Below, in pieces: positions 15,770 through 25,300 of a DNA stretch of 56,335 nt (positions within the stretch are counted from its first letter, which is position 1; the number at the start of each line of letters is the position of its first letter). The stretch comes from JBFISM01 sp041608535 (GTDB lineage Bacteria; Actinomycetota; Acidimicrobiia; Spongiisociales; UBA5794). A program made the translations under genes and the position numbers. The notes under the pieces were generated by a model. That model did no database searches and was not told where the DNA came from. It saw nothing but the letters and a program-made list of their open reading frames with translations. The stretch covers positions 1 to 56,335 of the forward strand of contig JBFISM010000006.1 in NCBI GenBank assembly GCA_041608535.1. The letters run 5' to 3'.

Positions 15770-17150
15770 CCGCGCCGAACCGCGGCTTCCCGAGGGAGGT
15801 GCCATCCATCTCATCGGCGCCGGTGGGGCCGGCATGAGCGCACTGGCCAAGATCCTCGTCGGGAAGGGGCATCGCGTCACCGGCGCCGATCTCAAACCGA
15901 GCCGGCAGCTCGATGCCCTCCGCGACGCCGGTGTCGAGACCTGGGTCGGACACCATCCGGAGCGGATGCGGGCGATGGACCTGGTGGTCGCCTCCTCGGC
16001 GGTGCCACTACACGACCCCGAGCTCACGGCTGCTCGCACCGCCGGTGTCCCGACGTGGATGCGGCCCCGGTTGCTCGAAGCGCTCACGGCTCTGCACCCG
16101 GCGATCGGGCTCGCCGGGACGCATGGGAAGACCACGAGCACGGCGTTGGCCGTCACCGCGCTACGCAGCAGCGGTGTCGATCCGACGTTCATCGTGGGTG
16201 GCGAGATGGCGGCCTTCAACACCGGCGCCCATCTCGGCGATCCGAACGTGTTCGTGCTCGAGGCCGACGAGGCGTTCGGCACGTTCCGGCATCTGCACCT
16301 CGCCGGGATGCTCGTCACCAACATCGAGCCGGACCATCTCGATTACTACGAAACGGTCGCTGCACTGGAGGAGGCGTTCGCTCTCGTCGCCAACCGGGTG
16401 GATGGGCCGGTGCTCGGTTGCTGGGACGACCCGGGGGTGCGCCGGCTCGCCGAGCGGGCGCCGGTGATCGGTTACGGCACCAGCGAGGGCGCTGCGTGGC
16501 GGATCGACGCGCTGACCCACGGTCCGGGGGAGATCCGTTTCGAGCTCGCCGGGCCCGACCGCGTGCCGGTTGCGGTGATGGTGCCCAAGCCGGGCGCCCA
16601 CATCGCCCGCAACGCGGCCGGTGTCGTCGCATTGCTGGCCGAGCTCGGACACGACGCCGCCGCCATGGCTGCCGGCCTGGCGTCCTACCAGGGTGTGCGG
16701 CGCCGGTTCGAGGTGCGCGGCACCGTGGGTGGAGTCACCTTGGTCGACGACTACGCCCATCACCCGACAGAGATCGCCGCCACGATCGCCGCCGGTCGTC
16801 ACGGAGGCTGGGATCGGGTGTGGGCGGTCTTCCAGCCGCACCGGTACACCCGCACCGCCGATCTCGCCGGTGAATTCGGTGCACCGCTCGCTGCCGCCGA
16901 CGGGGTGGTGGTCACCGACGTGTATTCGGCCGGGGAAGCTCCCATCCCCGGTGTCACAGGTCGGCTCGTGGACCAGGCAGTGCGGGCCGCCGGGGGCGTC
17001 GTTGACTACGTACCCGGCCTTATGGACACCATGCCATGGGTCTTGGAACGAGCCGGTGAGGGCGACCTCGTGTTGTTGCTCGGTGCCGGCGATATCACCA
17101 GCCTCGCCGAACCGTTGCTGCTGGCTCTCGATCGGAGGGCCGCCGGATGA
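15762..17150 (+). CDS. murC: UDP-MurNAc : L-alanine ligase MurC
   Basis: A 462-residue first ligase of the stem-peptide pathway. It begins with H-L-I-G-A-G-G-A-G-M-S-A-L-A, the MurC nucleotide-binding motif, and has G-T-H-G-K-T-T-S-T (lysine 123), E-A-D-E-A-F-G-T-F, N-I-E-P-D-H-L-D-Y-Y and the C-terminal V-D-D-Y-A-H-H-P-T-E and F-Q-P-H-R-Y-T-R-T motifs. ATG at 15762 was chosen because it gives the canonical short N-terminus. It overlaps murG by 8 nt and murB by 4 nt. Confidence 0.95.
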   Translation: MHDRAEPRLPEGGAIHLIGAGGAGMSALAKILVGKGHRVTGADLKPSRQLDALRDAGVETWVGHHPERMRAMDLVVASSAVPLHDPELTAARTAGVPTWMRPRLLEALTALHPAIGLAGTHGKTTSTALAVTALRSSGVDPTFIVGGEMAAFNTGAHLGDPNVFVLEADEAFGTFRHLHLAGMLVTNIEPDHLDYYETVAALEEAFALVANRVDGPVLGCWDDPGVRRLAERAPVIGYGTSEGAAWRIDALTHGPGEIRFELAGPDRVPVAVMVPKPGAHIARNAAGVVALLAELGHDAAAMAAGLASYQGVRRRFEVRGTVGGVTLVDDYAHHPTEIAATIAAGRHGGWDRVWAVFQPHRYTRTADLAGEFGAPLAAADGVVVTDVYSAGEAPIPGVTGRLVDQAVRAAGGVVDYVPGLMDTMPWVLERAGEGDLVLLLGAGDITSLAEPLLLALDRRAAG

Positions 17151-18049
17151 TCGAGGGCCTGGTCGCCGCCGGTCTGTTGCGCCCCCAGGTAGCGCTCGGT
17201 GCGTTCACCACCTACAAGCTGGGCGGACCCGCCGCGTGGTTCTCGCAGCCGGCGGACGAGACCGAGTTGCGAGCCGTTGTCGAAGCTGCCGGAGAGCTCG
17301 GGCTCCCGGTGGTGACGATCGGTCGGGGCAGCAACGTCGTCATCTCGGAGCACGGCCTCCAGGCGGTGGTGGTGCAGCTCGGCTCCGGGTTCGCCACCGC
17401 AACGATCAGGGAAGGGACGGTGACGGCGGGGGCAGCGATGTCGCTGCCGCGGGTTGCCCGATTCGCTGCCGAGCACGACCGCGGCGGGCTCGAGTTCTTG
17501 GTCGGCATTCCGGGCTCGGTGGGTGGGGCGATACGAATGAATGCCGGGTGTTTTGGAAGCGAGACGGCAGAATGGCTCATCGATGCGACGATTGTCTCCA
17601 CCACCACGGCAGCACAGCGCGTGGCGACACCGCAGGATCTCGACATGAGATACCGCTCCACCAATATCGGCGACACCGACATCGTCGTTGCGGGCACGTT
17701 CCGGACCGTAGAGCGTCCCCGCGACCGGGCCCTGGCGCACATGCGAGAGATCACGGCATGGCGTAAGGAGCATCAACCGGGTGGGACGTACAACGCCGGG
17801 AGCGCTTTCAAGAACCCGCCAGGGGACGCCGCAGGCCGCATCATCGACGAGCTGGGGCTGAAAGGGATGCGCATCGGGGGAGCGTCGGTCTCGCTGCGCC
17901 ACGCCAACTTCTTCGAAGCCGACGCCGACGCCACACCCGAGGACGTCTATGCGCTGGTGCACGCGGTGCGCCGACGAGTGCACCACGAGACCGGTATCGA
18001 GCTCGAACCCGAGATCGTGTTTCTCGGGTCGTTCGAGGAGCAGCCGTGA
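17147..18049 (+). CDS. murB: UDP-N-acetylenolpyruvoylglucosamine reductase MurB
   Basis: A 300-residue FAD-dependent enzyme that reduces enolpyruvyl-UDP-GlcNAc to UDP-MurNAc using NADPH. The FAD-binding domain has T-Y-K-L-G-G-P-A near 20, G-R-G-S-N-V-V-I near 60 and G-I-P-G-S-V-G-G-A-I-R-M-N-A-G near 120. The substrate domain has A-G-S-A-F-K-N-P and the ending L-E-P-E-I-V-F-L-G. Length and motifs fit a type II MurB. It overlaps both murC and ftsQ by 4 nt. murA is not in the window. Confidence 0.94.
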   Translation: MIEGLVAAGLLRPQVALGAFTTYKLGGPAAWFSQPADETELRAVVEAAGELGLPVVTIGRGSNVVISEHGLQAVVVQLGSGFATATIREGTVTAGAAMSLPRVARFAAEHDRGGLEFLVGIPGSVGGAIRMNAGCFGSETAEWLIDATIVSTTTAAQRVATPQDLDMRYRSTNIGDTDIVVAGTFRTVERPRDRALAHMREITAWRKEHQPGGTYNAGSAFKNPPGDAAGRIIDELGLKGMRIGGASVSLRHANFFEADADATPEDVYALVHAVRRRVHHETGIELEPEIVFLGSFEEQP

Positions 18050-18849
18050 GGACCGCAGTCGATCCTCGGTTTGCGGCGCGGCGTATCGCGGTGCGGGAAG
18101 GGTGGGCACGCCGGCGGCTCCGCTGGCTCGTCGGTCTGCTGGCCGGTGTGCTGCTCGCCGCCGCCGGGTATGCGGTGCTGCAATCGCCCTGGCTGGCGGT
18201 TCGCACCATCACCGTCGAGGGCGTCTCGAATGCGCAGCTGGGGGCGATCCTCGACAGATACAGGGTGGTGCCGGGATCACCCACCGTGGGCGTTCGGCCG
18301 GGGGTGCTCGAAGAGGCGATCCGTGAGGATCCGTGGGTGGCCGACGCACGGGTGACGGTCACCTGGCCCGGGACCATCGAGGTAGCAGTGCTCGAGCGGA
18401 CTCCGGCTGCGTGGCTACGCACAGCCGACGGCTGGACGCTCGTTGCCTTCGACGGCACGCTCCTCGCCGCGGGACAACCGGAGCGCAGCGCTCCCCGTGT
18501 GGTGTCCGATGTGGGGAAGCGCCCGATCGGATCGACGGTCCACGAGCCCGCCATCCTCGGTGCGGCCACGATGCTCGGGCTGCTTCCTGCCGAGTTGTCC
18601 ACCGGAGCAACCGCCCAGGTCACCCCGACCGGGATCGAAGCGGAGATCGCCGGGCATCGTGTGCTCTTCGGCAACGAACGGGACATGGCGGACAAGGTGG
18701 CCGCCGTCGTTGCCATCTTTGCGAACGAGCTGACCGACCCCGCGGCGACGATCAACGTCATCTCGCCGATGCGCCCCGGACTGCTCAACCCTCAACCTCC
18801 AGTCGAGGGTAGGCCGGAAGAGATTCCTTCTTCGGCCAACTCAGGTTAA
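18046..18849 (+). CDS. ftsQ: Cell division protein FtsQ/DivIB
   Basis: A 267-residue bitopic protein: a basic cytoplasmic segment, one transmembrane helix (about 25-45, W-L-V-G-L-L-A-G-V-L-L-A-A-A-G-Y), then a POTRA domain starting with V-R-T-I-T-V-E-G-V-S-N and a beta domain (W-L-R-T-A-D-G-W-T-L-V-A-F-D-G-T-L-L). In the septal complex FtsQ scaffolds FtsL and its partner to regulate FtsWI. No ftsA follows, as is usual in Actinobacteria. It ends with TAA at 18847-18849, and a 198-bp gap separates it from ftsZ. Confidence 0.9.
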   Translation: MRTAVDPRFAARRIAVREGWARRRLRWLVGLLAGVLLAAAGYAVLQSPWLAVRTITVEGVSNAQLGAILDRYRVVPGSPTVGVRPGVLEEAIREDPWVADARVTVTWPGTIEVAVLERTPAAWLRTADGWTLVAFDGTLLAAGQPERSAPRVVSDVGKRPIGSTVHEPAILGAATMLGLLPAELSTGATAQVTPTGIEAEIAGHRVLFGNERDMADKVAAVVAIFANELTDPAATINVISPMRPGLLNPQPPVEGRPEEIPSSANSG

Positions 18850-18893
18850 TGTTCCGGTCGAACCCAAGAGCCGTGTGCGGATGGGAGCAACCC

Positions 18894-19055
18894 GTGGCGT
18901 TCGCCCGAAACGACAATTCGTCTCCGGCCCCTCGGTCGGCCGGTCGACGACCGCTGCCTTTGGGCACCGATGTCGGGCGTCCCGATGGGTCCTCGGGTGG
19001 TGGCCCCAAGCCGGTCAGCCGGTCCGCCCAACCGAGTTGGAGCCGTCGTGTCTGA
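18894..19055 (+). CDS. Possible 53-residue proline/arginine-rich peptide ahead of ftsZ
   Basis: GTG at 18894 follows GGGAG (18883-18887) by 6 nt and opens a 53-codon frame whose TGA (19053-19055) overlaps the ftsZ start by 8 nt. The product would be basic and disordered, rich in Pro, Ser, Gly and Arg, with no recognisable domain. It may be a coupling leader that feeds ribosomes into ftsZ, or simply an open frame in GC-rich leader RNA. Codon composition alone cannot decide. Confidence 0.3.
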   Translation: MAFARNDNSSPAPRSAGRRPLPLGTDVGRPDGSSGGGPKPVSRSAQPSWSRRV

Positions 19056-20109
19056 AGCCCGTCACCCCCAGAACTATCTCGCCGTCATCAAGGTGGTCGG
19101 CGTCGGCGGGGGCGGTGTCAACGCCGTCAACCGGATGGTAGAGGCCGGAGTCAGCGGTGTGGAGTTCATCGCGATCAACACGGACGCCCAAGCCCTGCTC
19201 ATGTCCGATGCCGATCTGAAGCTGGACATCGGTCGCGACTCGACACGTGGCCTCGGTGCCGGAGCCAACCCGGAGATCGGGCGCGAGGCCGCTGATACCC
19301 ACCGCGACGAGATCGAAGACGCGCTCCAGGGCGCCGACATGGTGTTCATCACCGCCGGCGAAGGAGGCGGCACGGGGACCGGCGGCGCCCCGATCATCGC
19401 CGAGGTGGCCCGCTCCATCGGTGCCCTCACTGTCGGCGTCGTCACCCGCCCGTTCGGGTTCGAAGGTCGCCGCCGCTCGGTCCAGGCCGAGCAGGGCATC
19501 CAGGCGCTCAAACAAGCCGTCGACACACTCATCATCATTCCCAACGAGCGACTGCTCGAGATCGTCGATGAGAAGACCGGCATCGTCGACGCCTTCCGGA
19601 TGGCCGACGAGGTGCTGACCAACGGGGTGCGTGGAATCAGCGATTTGATCACCACGCCCGGATTGATCAACGTCGACTTCGCCGACGTGAAATCGGTCAT
19701 GACGGACGCCGGGTCCGCGGTCATGGGTATCGGGTCCTCCTCTGGGGACCAGCGGGCTCATCAGGCTGCCGCCAAAGCGATCAGCAGCCCACTGCTCGAG
19801 AGCTCGATGGAAGGCGCTCGCGGTGTGCTGTTGTCGATTGCCGGGCCCGGCGACATGAGCTTGCACGAGGTCTCGAGCGCCGCTTCGATGATCGCCGACG
19901 CCAGTGATGCGGACGCCAACATCATCTTCGGGGCCATCGTCGACGATTCGCTCGGTGACGAGATGCGGGTGACCGTCATCGCTGCCGGATTCGACCGCGA
20001 AGGACGCACAGCCAGCCGCACCAGCTCGTCGCGCTTCGGCAGCGTGTCCGACTTCGGTGACACCGGGTTGAACGATGACGTCGACATCCCAGGGTTTGTG
20101 CGCGGTTGA
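19048..20109 (+). CDS. ftsZ: Cell division tubulin FtsZ
   Basis: This 353-residue GTPase forms the Z ring. It has V-G-V-G-G-G-G-V-N-A-V-N-R-M near 16, the tubulin signature G-G-G-T-G-T-G-G (106-113), N-T-D-A-Q-A-L near 45 and the T7 loop N-V-D-F-A-D-V-K near 205. The C-terminal tail ends D-D-V-D-I-P-G-F-V-R-G, the conserved peptide that binds SepF and other anchors. GTG at 19048 is chosen for its TTGGAG at 19037-19042; an in-frame ATG at 18970 would add 26 unconserved residues. With ftsA absent, SepF (21461) is the likely membrane anchor. Confidence 0.96.
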   Translation: MSEARHPQNYLAVIKVVGVGGGGVNAVNRMVEAGVSGVEFIAINTDAQALLMSDADLKLDIGRDSTRGLGAGANPEIGREAADTHRDEIEDALQGADMVFITAGEGGGTGTGGAPIIAEVARSIGALTVGVVTRPFGFEGRRRSVQAEQGIQALKQAVDTLIIIPNERLLEIVDEKTGIVDAFRMADEVLTNGVRGISDLITTPGLINVDFADVKSVMTDAGSAVMGIGSSSGDQRAHQAAAKAISSPLLESSMEGARGVLLSIAGPGDMSLHEVSSAASMIADASDADANIIFGAIVDDSLGDEMRVTVIAAGFDREGRTASRTSSSRFGSVSDFGDTGLNDDVDIPGFVRG

Positions 20110-20752
20110 GACCACGGCCGGTGGGTTGATCCGGCCGCCGGGCTTCGGCGGGGCACTGTTCGGTACCGCCGTCCACGGCGACGTGCGTCGCTCCGCCGCA
20201 GCGGTGGCGCACTTCACCGCAGCCGGCGCCCCGGAGCACTTCGCCTACGCGAACCAGGTGCACGGGAGTGAGATGCGGCATGCGATGTTGCCGGGCCCGG
20301 TGGGAGATGCCGATGCCATCGTCACCACTGTGCCGAATCTGGCGGTGACCGTGGCGACGGCAGACTGCGTTCCCGTCATCCTCGAAGCGAGCGGTTTTGC
20401 CGCGGTGGTTCACGCCGGCTGGCGGGGACTCGCCGCCGGCGTCGTCAGCGCCACCATCGAGAGGCTGCAAGCGATGGAGCTACGGCCGGTGCGTGCGGCG
20501 ATCGGCCCGGCCGTCGGCGCCTGTTGCTATGAGGTGGGTCCCGAGGTCACCGCCGCTCTCCCCGCACACACCGCCGAGACGACGTGGGGGACTGCGAGCG
20601 TCGACCTCGTTGGGGCCGCGACTGCACAGCTCGGGCCCGTTCCCGTGTGGGTGGCCGCGCGCTGCACGATGGAGGACGAGGAACTGTTCTCCCACCGGCG
20701 TGACCGAACCCGAGGCCGCCAGGTCGCCGTTGCATGGTTGCCCGACGTCTAG
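20075..20752 (+). CDS. pgeF: PgeF/YlmD-type multicopper-fold protein (DUF152)
   Basis: A 225-residue laccase-domain protein. Conserved metal and active-site regions are visible: N-Q-V-H-G-S-E near residue 62, T-A-D-C-V-P-V near 94 and V-V-H-A-G-W-R-G near 110, with A-I-G-P-A-V-G-A-C-C-Y-E-V further on. The E. coli relative removes mis-incorporated L-Ser from UDP-MurNAc-L-Ser, a peptidoglycan editing reaction, which matches this location after ftsZ. Some relatives act as purine nucleoside hydrolases. The start is uncertain: ATG 20075 overlaps ftsZ by 35 nt, and TTG 20096 is an alternative. Confidence 0.88.
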   Translation: MTSTSQGLCAVETTAGGLIRPPGFGGALFGTAVHGDVRRSAAAVAHFTAAGAPEHFAYANQVHGSEMRHAMLPGPVGDADAIVTTVPNLAVTVATADCVPVILEASGFAAVVHAGWRGLAAGVVSATIERLQAMELRPVRAAIGPAVGACCYEVGPEVTAALPAHTAETTWGTASVDLVGAATAQLGPVPVWVAARCTMEDEELFSHRRDRTRGRQVAVAWLPDV

Positions 20753-21459
20753 CCGAGGTCACCGAGCGCATGGCGGCCGCAGCCGATAGATCTGGCCGTC
20801 ATGCTGCCGACGTCGAGCTGGTGGCCGTGTCCAAGGGTCATGGGGTCGAGTCGGTGACGGAGGCGTATCGCTCCGGTCACAGGACGTTCGGCGAGAACCG
20901 GAGCGATGAGCTGGTCGCCAAGGCGGCGGTGCTGCCCGGCGACATCGAGTGGCATTTCGTCGGTCAGCTGCAGAGTCGTAAGACCAGCGAGGTGGCCGCA
21001 GTGGCCACAGTGGTCCAGTCCGTGGATCGGGCGAAGCTGGTCCGGCGGCTGTCGGCTGTGGCCATAGCGGGGACGGGAAACCCCGACGTCTACGTGCAGG
21101 TGAATCTGGCCGCCGAGCCGCAGAAGGGTGGCGCAAACCCGGCAGCCGTTCCCGGGCTGATCGAGTTGGTGGAGGACCACGGCCTCGTGGTTCGTGGTCT
21201 CATGATCATCCCGCCGCTGGCCGACGATCCGGAAGAGACGCGGCCGTGGTTCGTCTCGCTGCGCAGGCTCCGGGACCAGATCGTGACCCGTTTTCCCAGC
21301 GTCACCGGGCTGTCGATGGGGATGACCGACGACTACGAGGTCGCCATCGAGGAAGGAGCCACGTTGATACGCGTCGGACGGGCTATCTTTGGGGAGCGGC
21401 GCGGGGGAAAGCCGCCCATCCTCCTCACGCCCAACCGAGACGAGGAGACGAAAGACTGA
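20734..21459 (+). CDS. YggS-family PLP homeostasis protein
   Basis: The 241-residue single-domain protein has an alanine-racemase-like TIM barrel. The PLP lysine lies in V-A-V-S-K-G near residue 34, followed by T-F-G-E-N-R, W-H-F-V-G-Q-L-Q-S-R-K near 72, and M-G-M-T-D-D-Y near 205 for the phosphate site. Family members bind pyridoxal phosphate and keep its free level balanced, with no firm catalytic activity. The gene lies between pgeF and sepF in many Gram-positive dcw clusters. It starts at ATG 20734, overlapping pgeF by 19 nt. Confidence 0.9.
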   Translation: MVARRLAEVTERMAAAADRSGRHAADVELVAVSKGHGVESVTEAYRSGHRTFGENRSDELVAKAAVLPGDIEWHFVGQLQSRKTSEVAAVATVVQSVDRAKLVRRLSAVAIAGTGNPDVYVQVNLAAEPQKGGANPAAVPGLIELVEDHGLVVRGLMIIPPLADDPEETRPWFVSLRRLRDQIVTRFPSVTGLSMGMTDDYEVAIEEGATLIRVGRAIFGERRGGKPPILLTPNRDEETKD

Positions 21460-21460
21460 C

Positions 21461-22057
21461 ATGGCATCGCTGTGGCAAAAGACAATGTTCTACCTCGGTC
21501 TCGTCGACGAGGACGAGAACGATGGTACGACCGAACCGGCCCCACCTCCTCCTCAGGCGCGAGTTCGGACCGTGGAGGCACCGCGAGCGACCCGCTCTGC
21601 CACCGAATCGCTGCGCCGACCGGCAGAGGCGATCGCCGGTCGCCGGGTCGAGCCCCCGGCCCGGCAGCGGCGTCCACTTTCGGACAATCCGGAACATGCC
21701 GAGGCCGGTGTGCTCGTCAGGTCGATGACGCCCCAAGCACCGCAGCCGACGGCGCCTTCGGTGCAGCCGCAGAGCCATGCACAGAGCGAGATCATCGAAG
21801 CGCGCACCTTCAGCGACGCCCAGATGCTCGCCGACCACGTTCGGGAGGGTCGACCGGTGGTACTGGATCTTCGGGGTACCGAGCCGGCCATGGTGCGTCG
21901 CCTCGTCGACTTCTCCACAGGTCTCACCTATGCACTGGACGGGCGTATGGCCAAGATCGCCCAGGGTGTCATCCTCGTCACGAGCAAAGGTGCCACCCTC
22001 GGTCTCGAAGAGCAAAGGCGGCTCGCCGAGCTCGGTCTGTACAGCGCAGAGAGCTGA
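21461..22057 (+). CDS. sepF: Cell division protein SepF
   Basis: The 198-residue protein has the actinobacterial SepF layout. A short amphipathic N-terminal helix (M-A-S-L-W-Q-K-T-M-F-Y-L-G-L) inserts into the membrane. A long acidic then Pro/Arg-rich linker spans about 20-115. The C-terminal globular domain (S-E-I-I-E-A-R-T-F-S-D-A-Q onward, with V-V-L-D-L-R and F-S-T-G-L-T-Y-A-L-D-G) polymerises and binds the FtsZ tail. In bacteria without FtsA it is the main Z-ring anchor. ATG 21461 directly follows the preceding TGA. Confidence 0.92.
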   Translation: MASLWQKTMFYLGLVDEDENDGTTEPAPPPPQARVRTVEAPRATRSATESLRRPAEAIAGRRVEPPARQRRPLSDNPEHAEAGVLVRSMTPQAPQPTAPSVQPQSHAQSEIIEARTFSDAQMLADHVREGRPVVLDLRGTEPAMVRRLVDFSTGLTYALDGRMAKIAQGVILVTSKGATLGLEEQRRLAELGLYSAES

Positions 22058-22066
22058 CCCGACCTC

Positions 22067-22330
22067 GTGGACCTCATCTGTTTGCTGCTGACACTCTCGT
22101 ACTGGGCGTTGATCATATGGATCGTGCTGAGCTGGGTTGTCGGCTACGGGCGTCTCAGCTTCGACCATCCCGTGCGGACGGTGTACTCGACGCTGTCTCG
22201 CGGCATCGAGCCCGTCCTGTCGCCGATACGCCGGATGATGCCCCCGATACGACTCGGAGCCGCTGCACTGGATCTCTCGCCCATCGTGCTGTTCATCGCC
22301 ATCTTGGTGATCCAGGGCATCATCTGCTGA
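22067..22330 (+). CDS. yggT: YggT-family small membrane protein
   Basis: An 87-residue protein with two hydrophobic helices (about 3-25 and 68-86) joined by a loop with P-V-R-T-V-Y and P-I-R-R-M-M-P-P-I, the YggT signature (R-x-x-x-P-x-x-P-I-R-x-x-x-P). Function is unsettled; links to osmotic tolerance and cell-wall or division complexes have been suggested. It is the last gene of the dcw unit here, starting with GTG 9 nt after sepF. In many actinobacteria divIVA/wag31 follows; here the opposing ileS gene comes next. Confidence 0.85.
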   Translation: MDLICLLLTLSYWALIIWIVLSWVVGYGRLSFDHPVRTVYSTLSRGIEPVLSPIRRMMPPIRLGAAALDLSPIVLFIAILVIQGIIC

Positions 22331-22348
22331 GCAGGATTGCTGCGCTGC

Positions 22349-25300
22349 CTACCCGACGGGTGCGATCACAACCTGCAGCCGCATCCCCTCGACGTCGGTG
22401 CCTTCGCCCTGGAGCTGATCCGATTCGTCTATGGCCGTTGCCAGCACCTCGCCGGAGATCAGTGCGAGGTTGCGACGGATCGCCGCCGCCAGCTCCTCGT
22501 CGGCGCGCCACATCAACGCGATCCGGTCCGCCACGTCCAGACCGGCGCTGCGCCGCATCGTCTGGATCTTGCTGATGACTTCACGCGCCAGCCCCTCGTG
22601 ACGCAGGGCCTCGTCGATGTCGGTGTCGAGGGCCACGGACAGCTCGCCGTCCGAGTCGACGACCCGTCCGGGTAGCGGCGTTCGTTGTACCACGACGTCG
22701 TCGGGCCCGATGCGATGACCGTCGAGGTCGATGCTGCCTCCGGCTGCCAATGCGTCGACGCTGCCATGGTCGAGCTGCTCGATGAGTGCCGCGACCTGTT
22801 TGGTTGCCGCACCCAGGCGAGGACCCAGCGTCTTGAAGTTGGCTTTCGCAGACAAAGACACCACGTGTGACTCGTCGTCGTCGACGAGCACGTGCTTGAC
22901 ATTCAGCTCTTCGGAGATGAGTTGAGTGTGGCTGAGCACGGCTGCGGTGACCGCAGGATCGCGAGTCACGACGGTTGCGGTGCTGAGCGGCTGACGCACC
23001 TTCAGGTCGTTCTGTTTGCGTAGCGATCGGCCCAGATTCACCACCGATCGGATGATGCGCATCTCGTTCTCGAGCGTGGTGTCGATGCGAGAACGGTCGG
23101 CTTGGGGGTAGTCGGTGTGATGCACGCTCGGCGGTGAAGCCGGGTCCACGGTGCGCACGAGCCGCTGATAGATCTCCTCGGTGATGAACGGCAGTACCGG
23201 CGCCGCCACCTTGGCGAAGGTCACCAGGACCTCGTAGAGGGTGGCGAAGGCCGCCAGCTTGTCGGCTTCGTCCCCGCCCCCACGCTGGCTCCAGAAGCGA
23301 CGACGCGAGCGGCGGATGTACCAGTTCGTCAGGTCGTCGACGAAGCCGAGCACCGGGGCGATGACGGCATACAGCCGGTACTCCTCCATCTCGTGGTTGA
23401 CCTGTGTCACCAACGACTGGAGCACCGAGACGATCCAGCGGTCGATCTCGGGACGATCGAAGAGGGCCGGCGCCGCATCGAGATCGGCGGCCGTGATCGC
23501 ATCCGCCTCGGCGTAGGTGGTGAAGAACGACAGTGCGTTCCAGAACGGAAGCAGCACGCTGCGGACGTAGCTGCGGACGCCGTCCTCGGAAAACCGCAGC
23601 GGTTCGCCGCGCACCACGGGCGAATCGATCAGGTAGGCACGCAATGCGTCGGCGCCGAACTCGTCGAGCACTGCGATCGGGTCCGGGTAGTTGCGCAGGC
23701 TCTTCGACATCTTGCGCCCGTCCTCGGCGAGGATCATCCCGGTGACGATGCAGTTCTGGAAAGGGATCTCGTCGAAGAGGGCCGTGCCGAGCACCACGAG
23801 CGTGTAGAACCACCCGCGGGTTTGGTCGAGCCCCTCGGCGATGAAATCGGCTGGATACCGCCGGGCGAAGCGCTCCTGGTTCTCGAAGGGGTAGTGGATC
23901 TGGGCGTACGGCATCGCTCCCGACTCGAACCAACAGTCGAGGACCTCGGGGACACGCCGCATCTCGCCCTCACAGCGCCGGCATGGGAAGGTGACCTCGT
24001 CGACGATGTGCTTGTGCAGGTCGTCCAGCCACACGCCGGACAGCTCTCGGAGCTCGCCACGCGATCCCACGCAGACCGTCTCGTCGCAACCGTCGCATTT
24101 CCACACCGGGATGCACGAGCCCCAGTATCTGTTGCGGCTGATTGCCCAGTCCCTGGCCTCTCGTAGCCAGTTGCCGAACCGCCGTGCGCCGATGCTCTCG
24201 GGCACCCAGCGGATCTTCTCGTTCAGATCCGCCATCCGGTCGCGGAACTTCTCCACCCTGACGAACCAGGTTGGGATCGCTTTGTAGATGAGCGGTGTGT
24301 CGGTACGCCAACAGAACGGGTAGCTGTGCACGGTGCGTGTGGAGCGGTACAGCACGCCCCGCTCCTCGAGCAGCTCGACGAGACGCTCGTCGGCGTCTTT
24401 GATGTTCATGCCGGCCACGTCGGAGACCGCATCGGTGAAGTTGCCTTCGTAGTCCACCGGGTCGACCAGCACATCGAGCCCGGCTGCCTGGAGCGCCAGG
24501 AAGTCGGCCTCGCCGTAGGCCGGCGCCATGTGGACGAGCCCGGTTCCCTCTTCGGTGGTGACGTCGTCCGAGGCGAGGACCTGGAATGCACCACGATCCC
24601 GCTCTTCACCGAAGTAGTCGAACGGCGGCTGGTAGGTCACGCCCAACAGATCCTCGCCCAGGACCCGCATCGAGGGCTCGGGCGCATCATCCCACAGCGA
24701 GCTCACCAGACCCTCGGCGACCCAGTACCGGCCGCCATCGACGTCGATGCGGACGTACCGTAGAGCCGGGTTGACGGCCACCGCCAAGTTGGACGGCAGC
24801 GTCCAGGGTGTCGTCGTCCAGATGAGCAAGGCGTCACCTGCCTCGGCGACACCCTTGCCATCGACGACGGGGAGCTCCACCGTGATCGATGGATCTTCCA
24901 CGTCACGGTAGCCACCCAGGTTGACCTCGAAGTTGGACAGTGGGGTGACCGCCCCCCACGAGTAGGGGAGCACTTTGAAATCCTCGTAGACGAGGTCCTT
25001 GTCCCACAACTCCTTGAAGACCCACCACACGCTCTCCATGAAGTCGACGTCCATGGTCTTGTAGTCGTTGTCGAAGTCGATCCAGCGTCCGATACGAGTC
25101 GTGATGTCACGCCACTCGGTCGTGGTCTGGTTGACCCTGGTGCGACAGGCCTCGTTGTATTTGTCGATCCCGAACTCGGCGATCTGGCGGGGGCCGGAGA
25201 TGCCGAGAGCTTTCTCCACCTCCATCTCGACCGGCAGCCCGTGGGTGTCCCAGCCAAACCGCCGCTCCACTCGCCGCCCCCGCATCGTCCAGTAGCGGGG

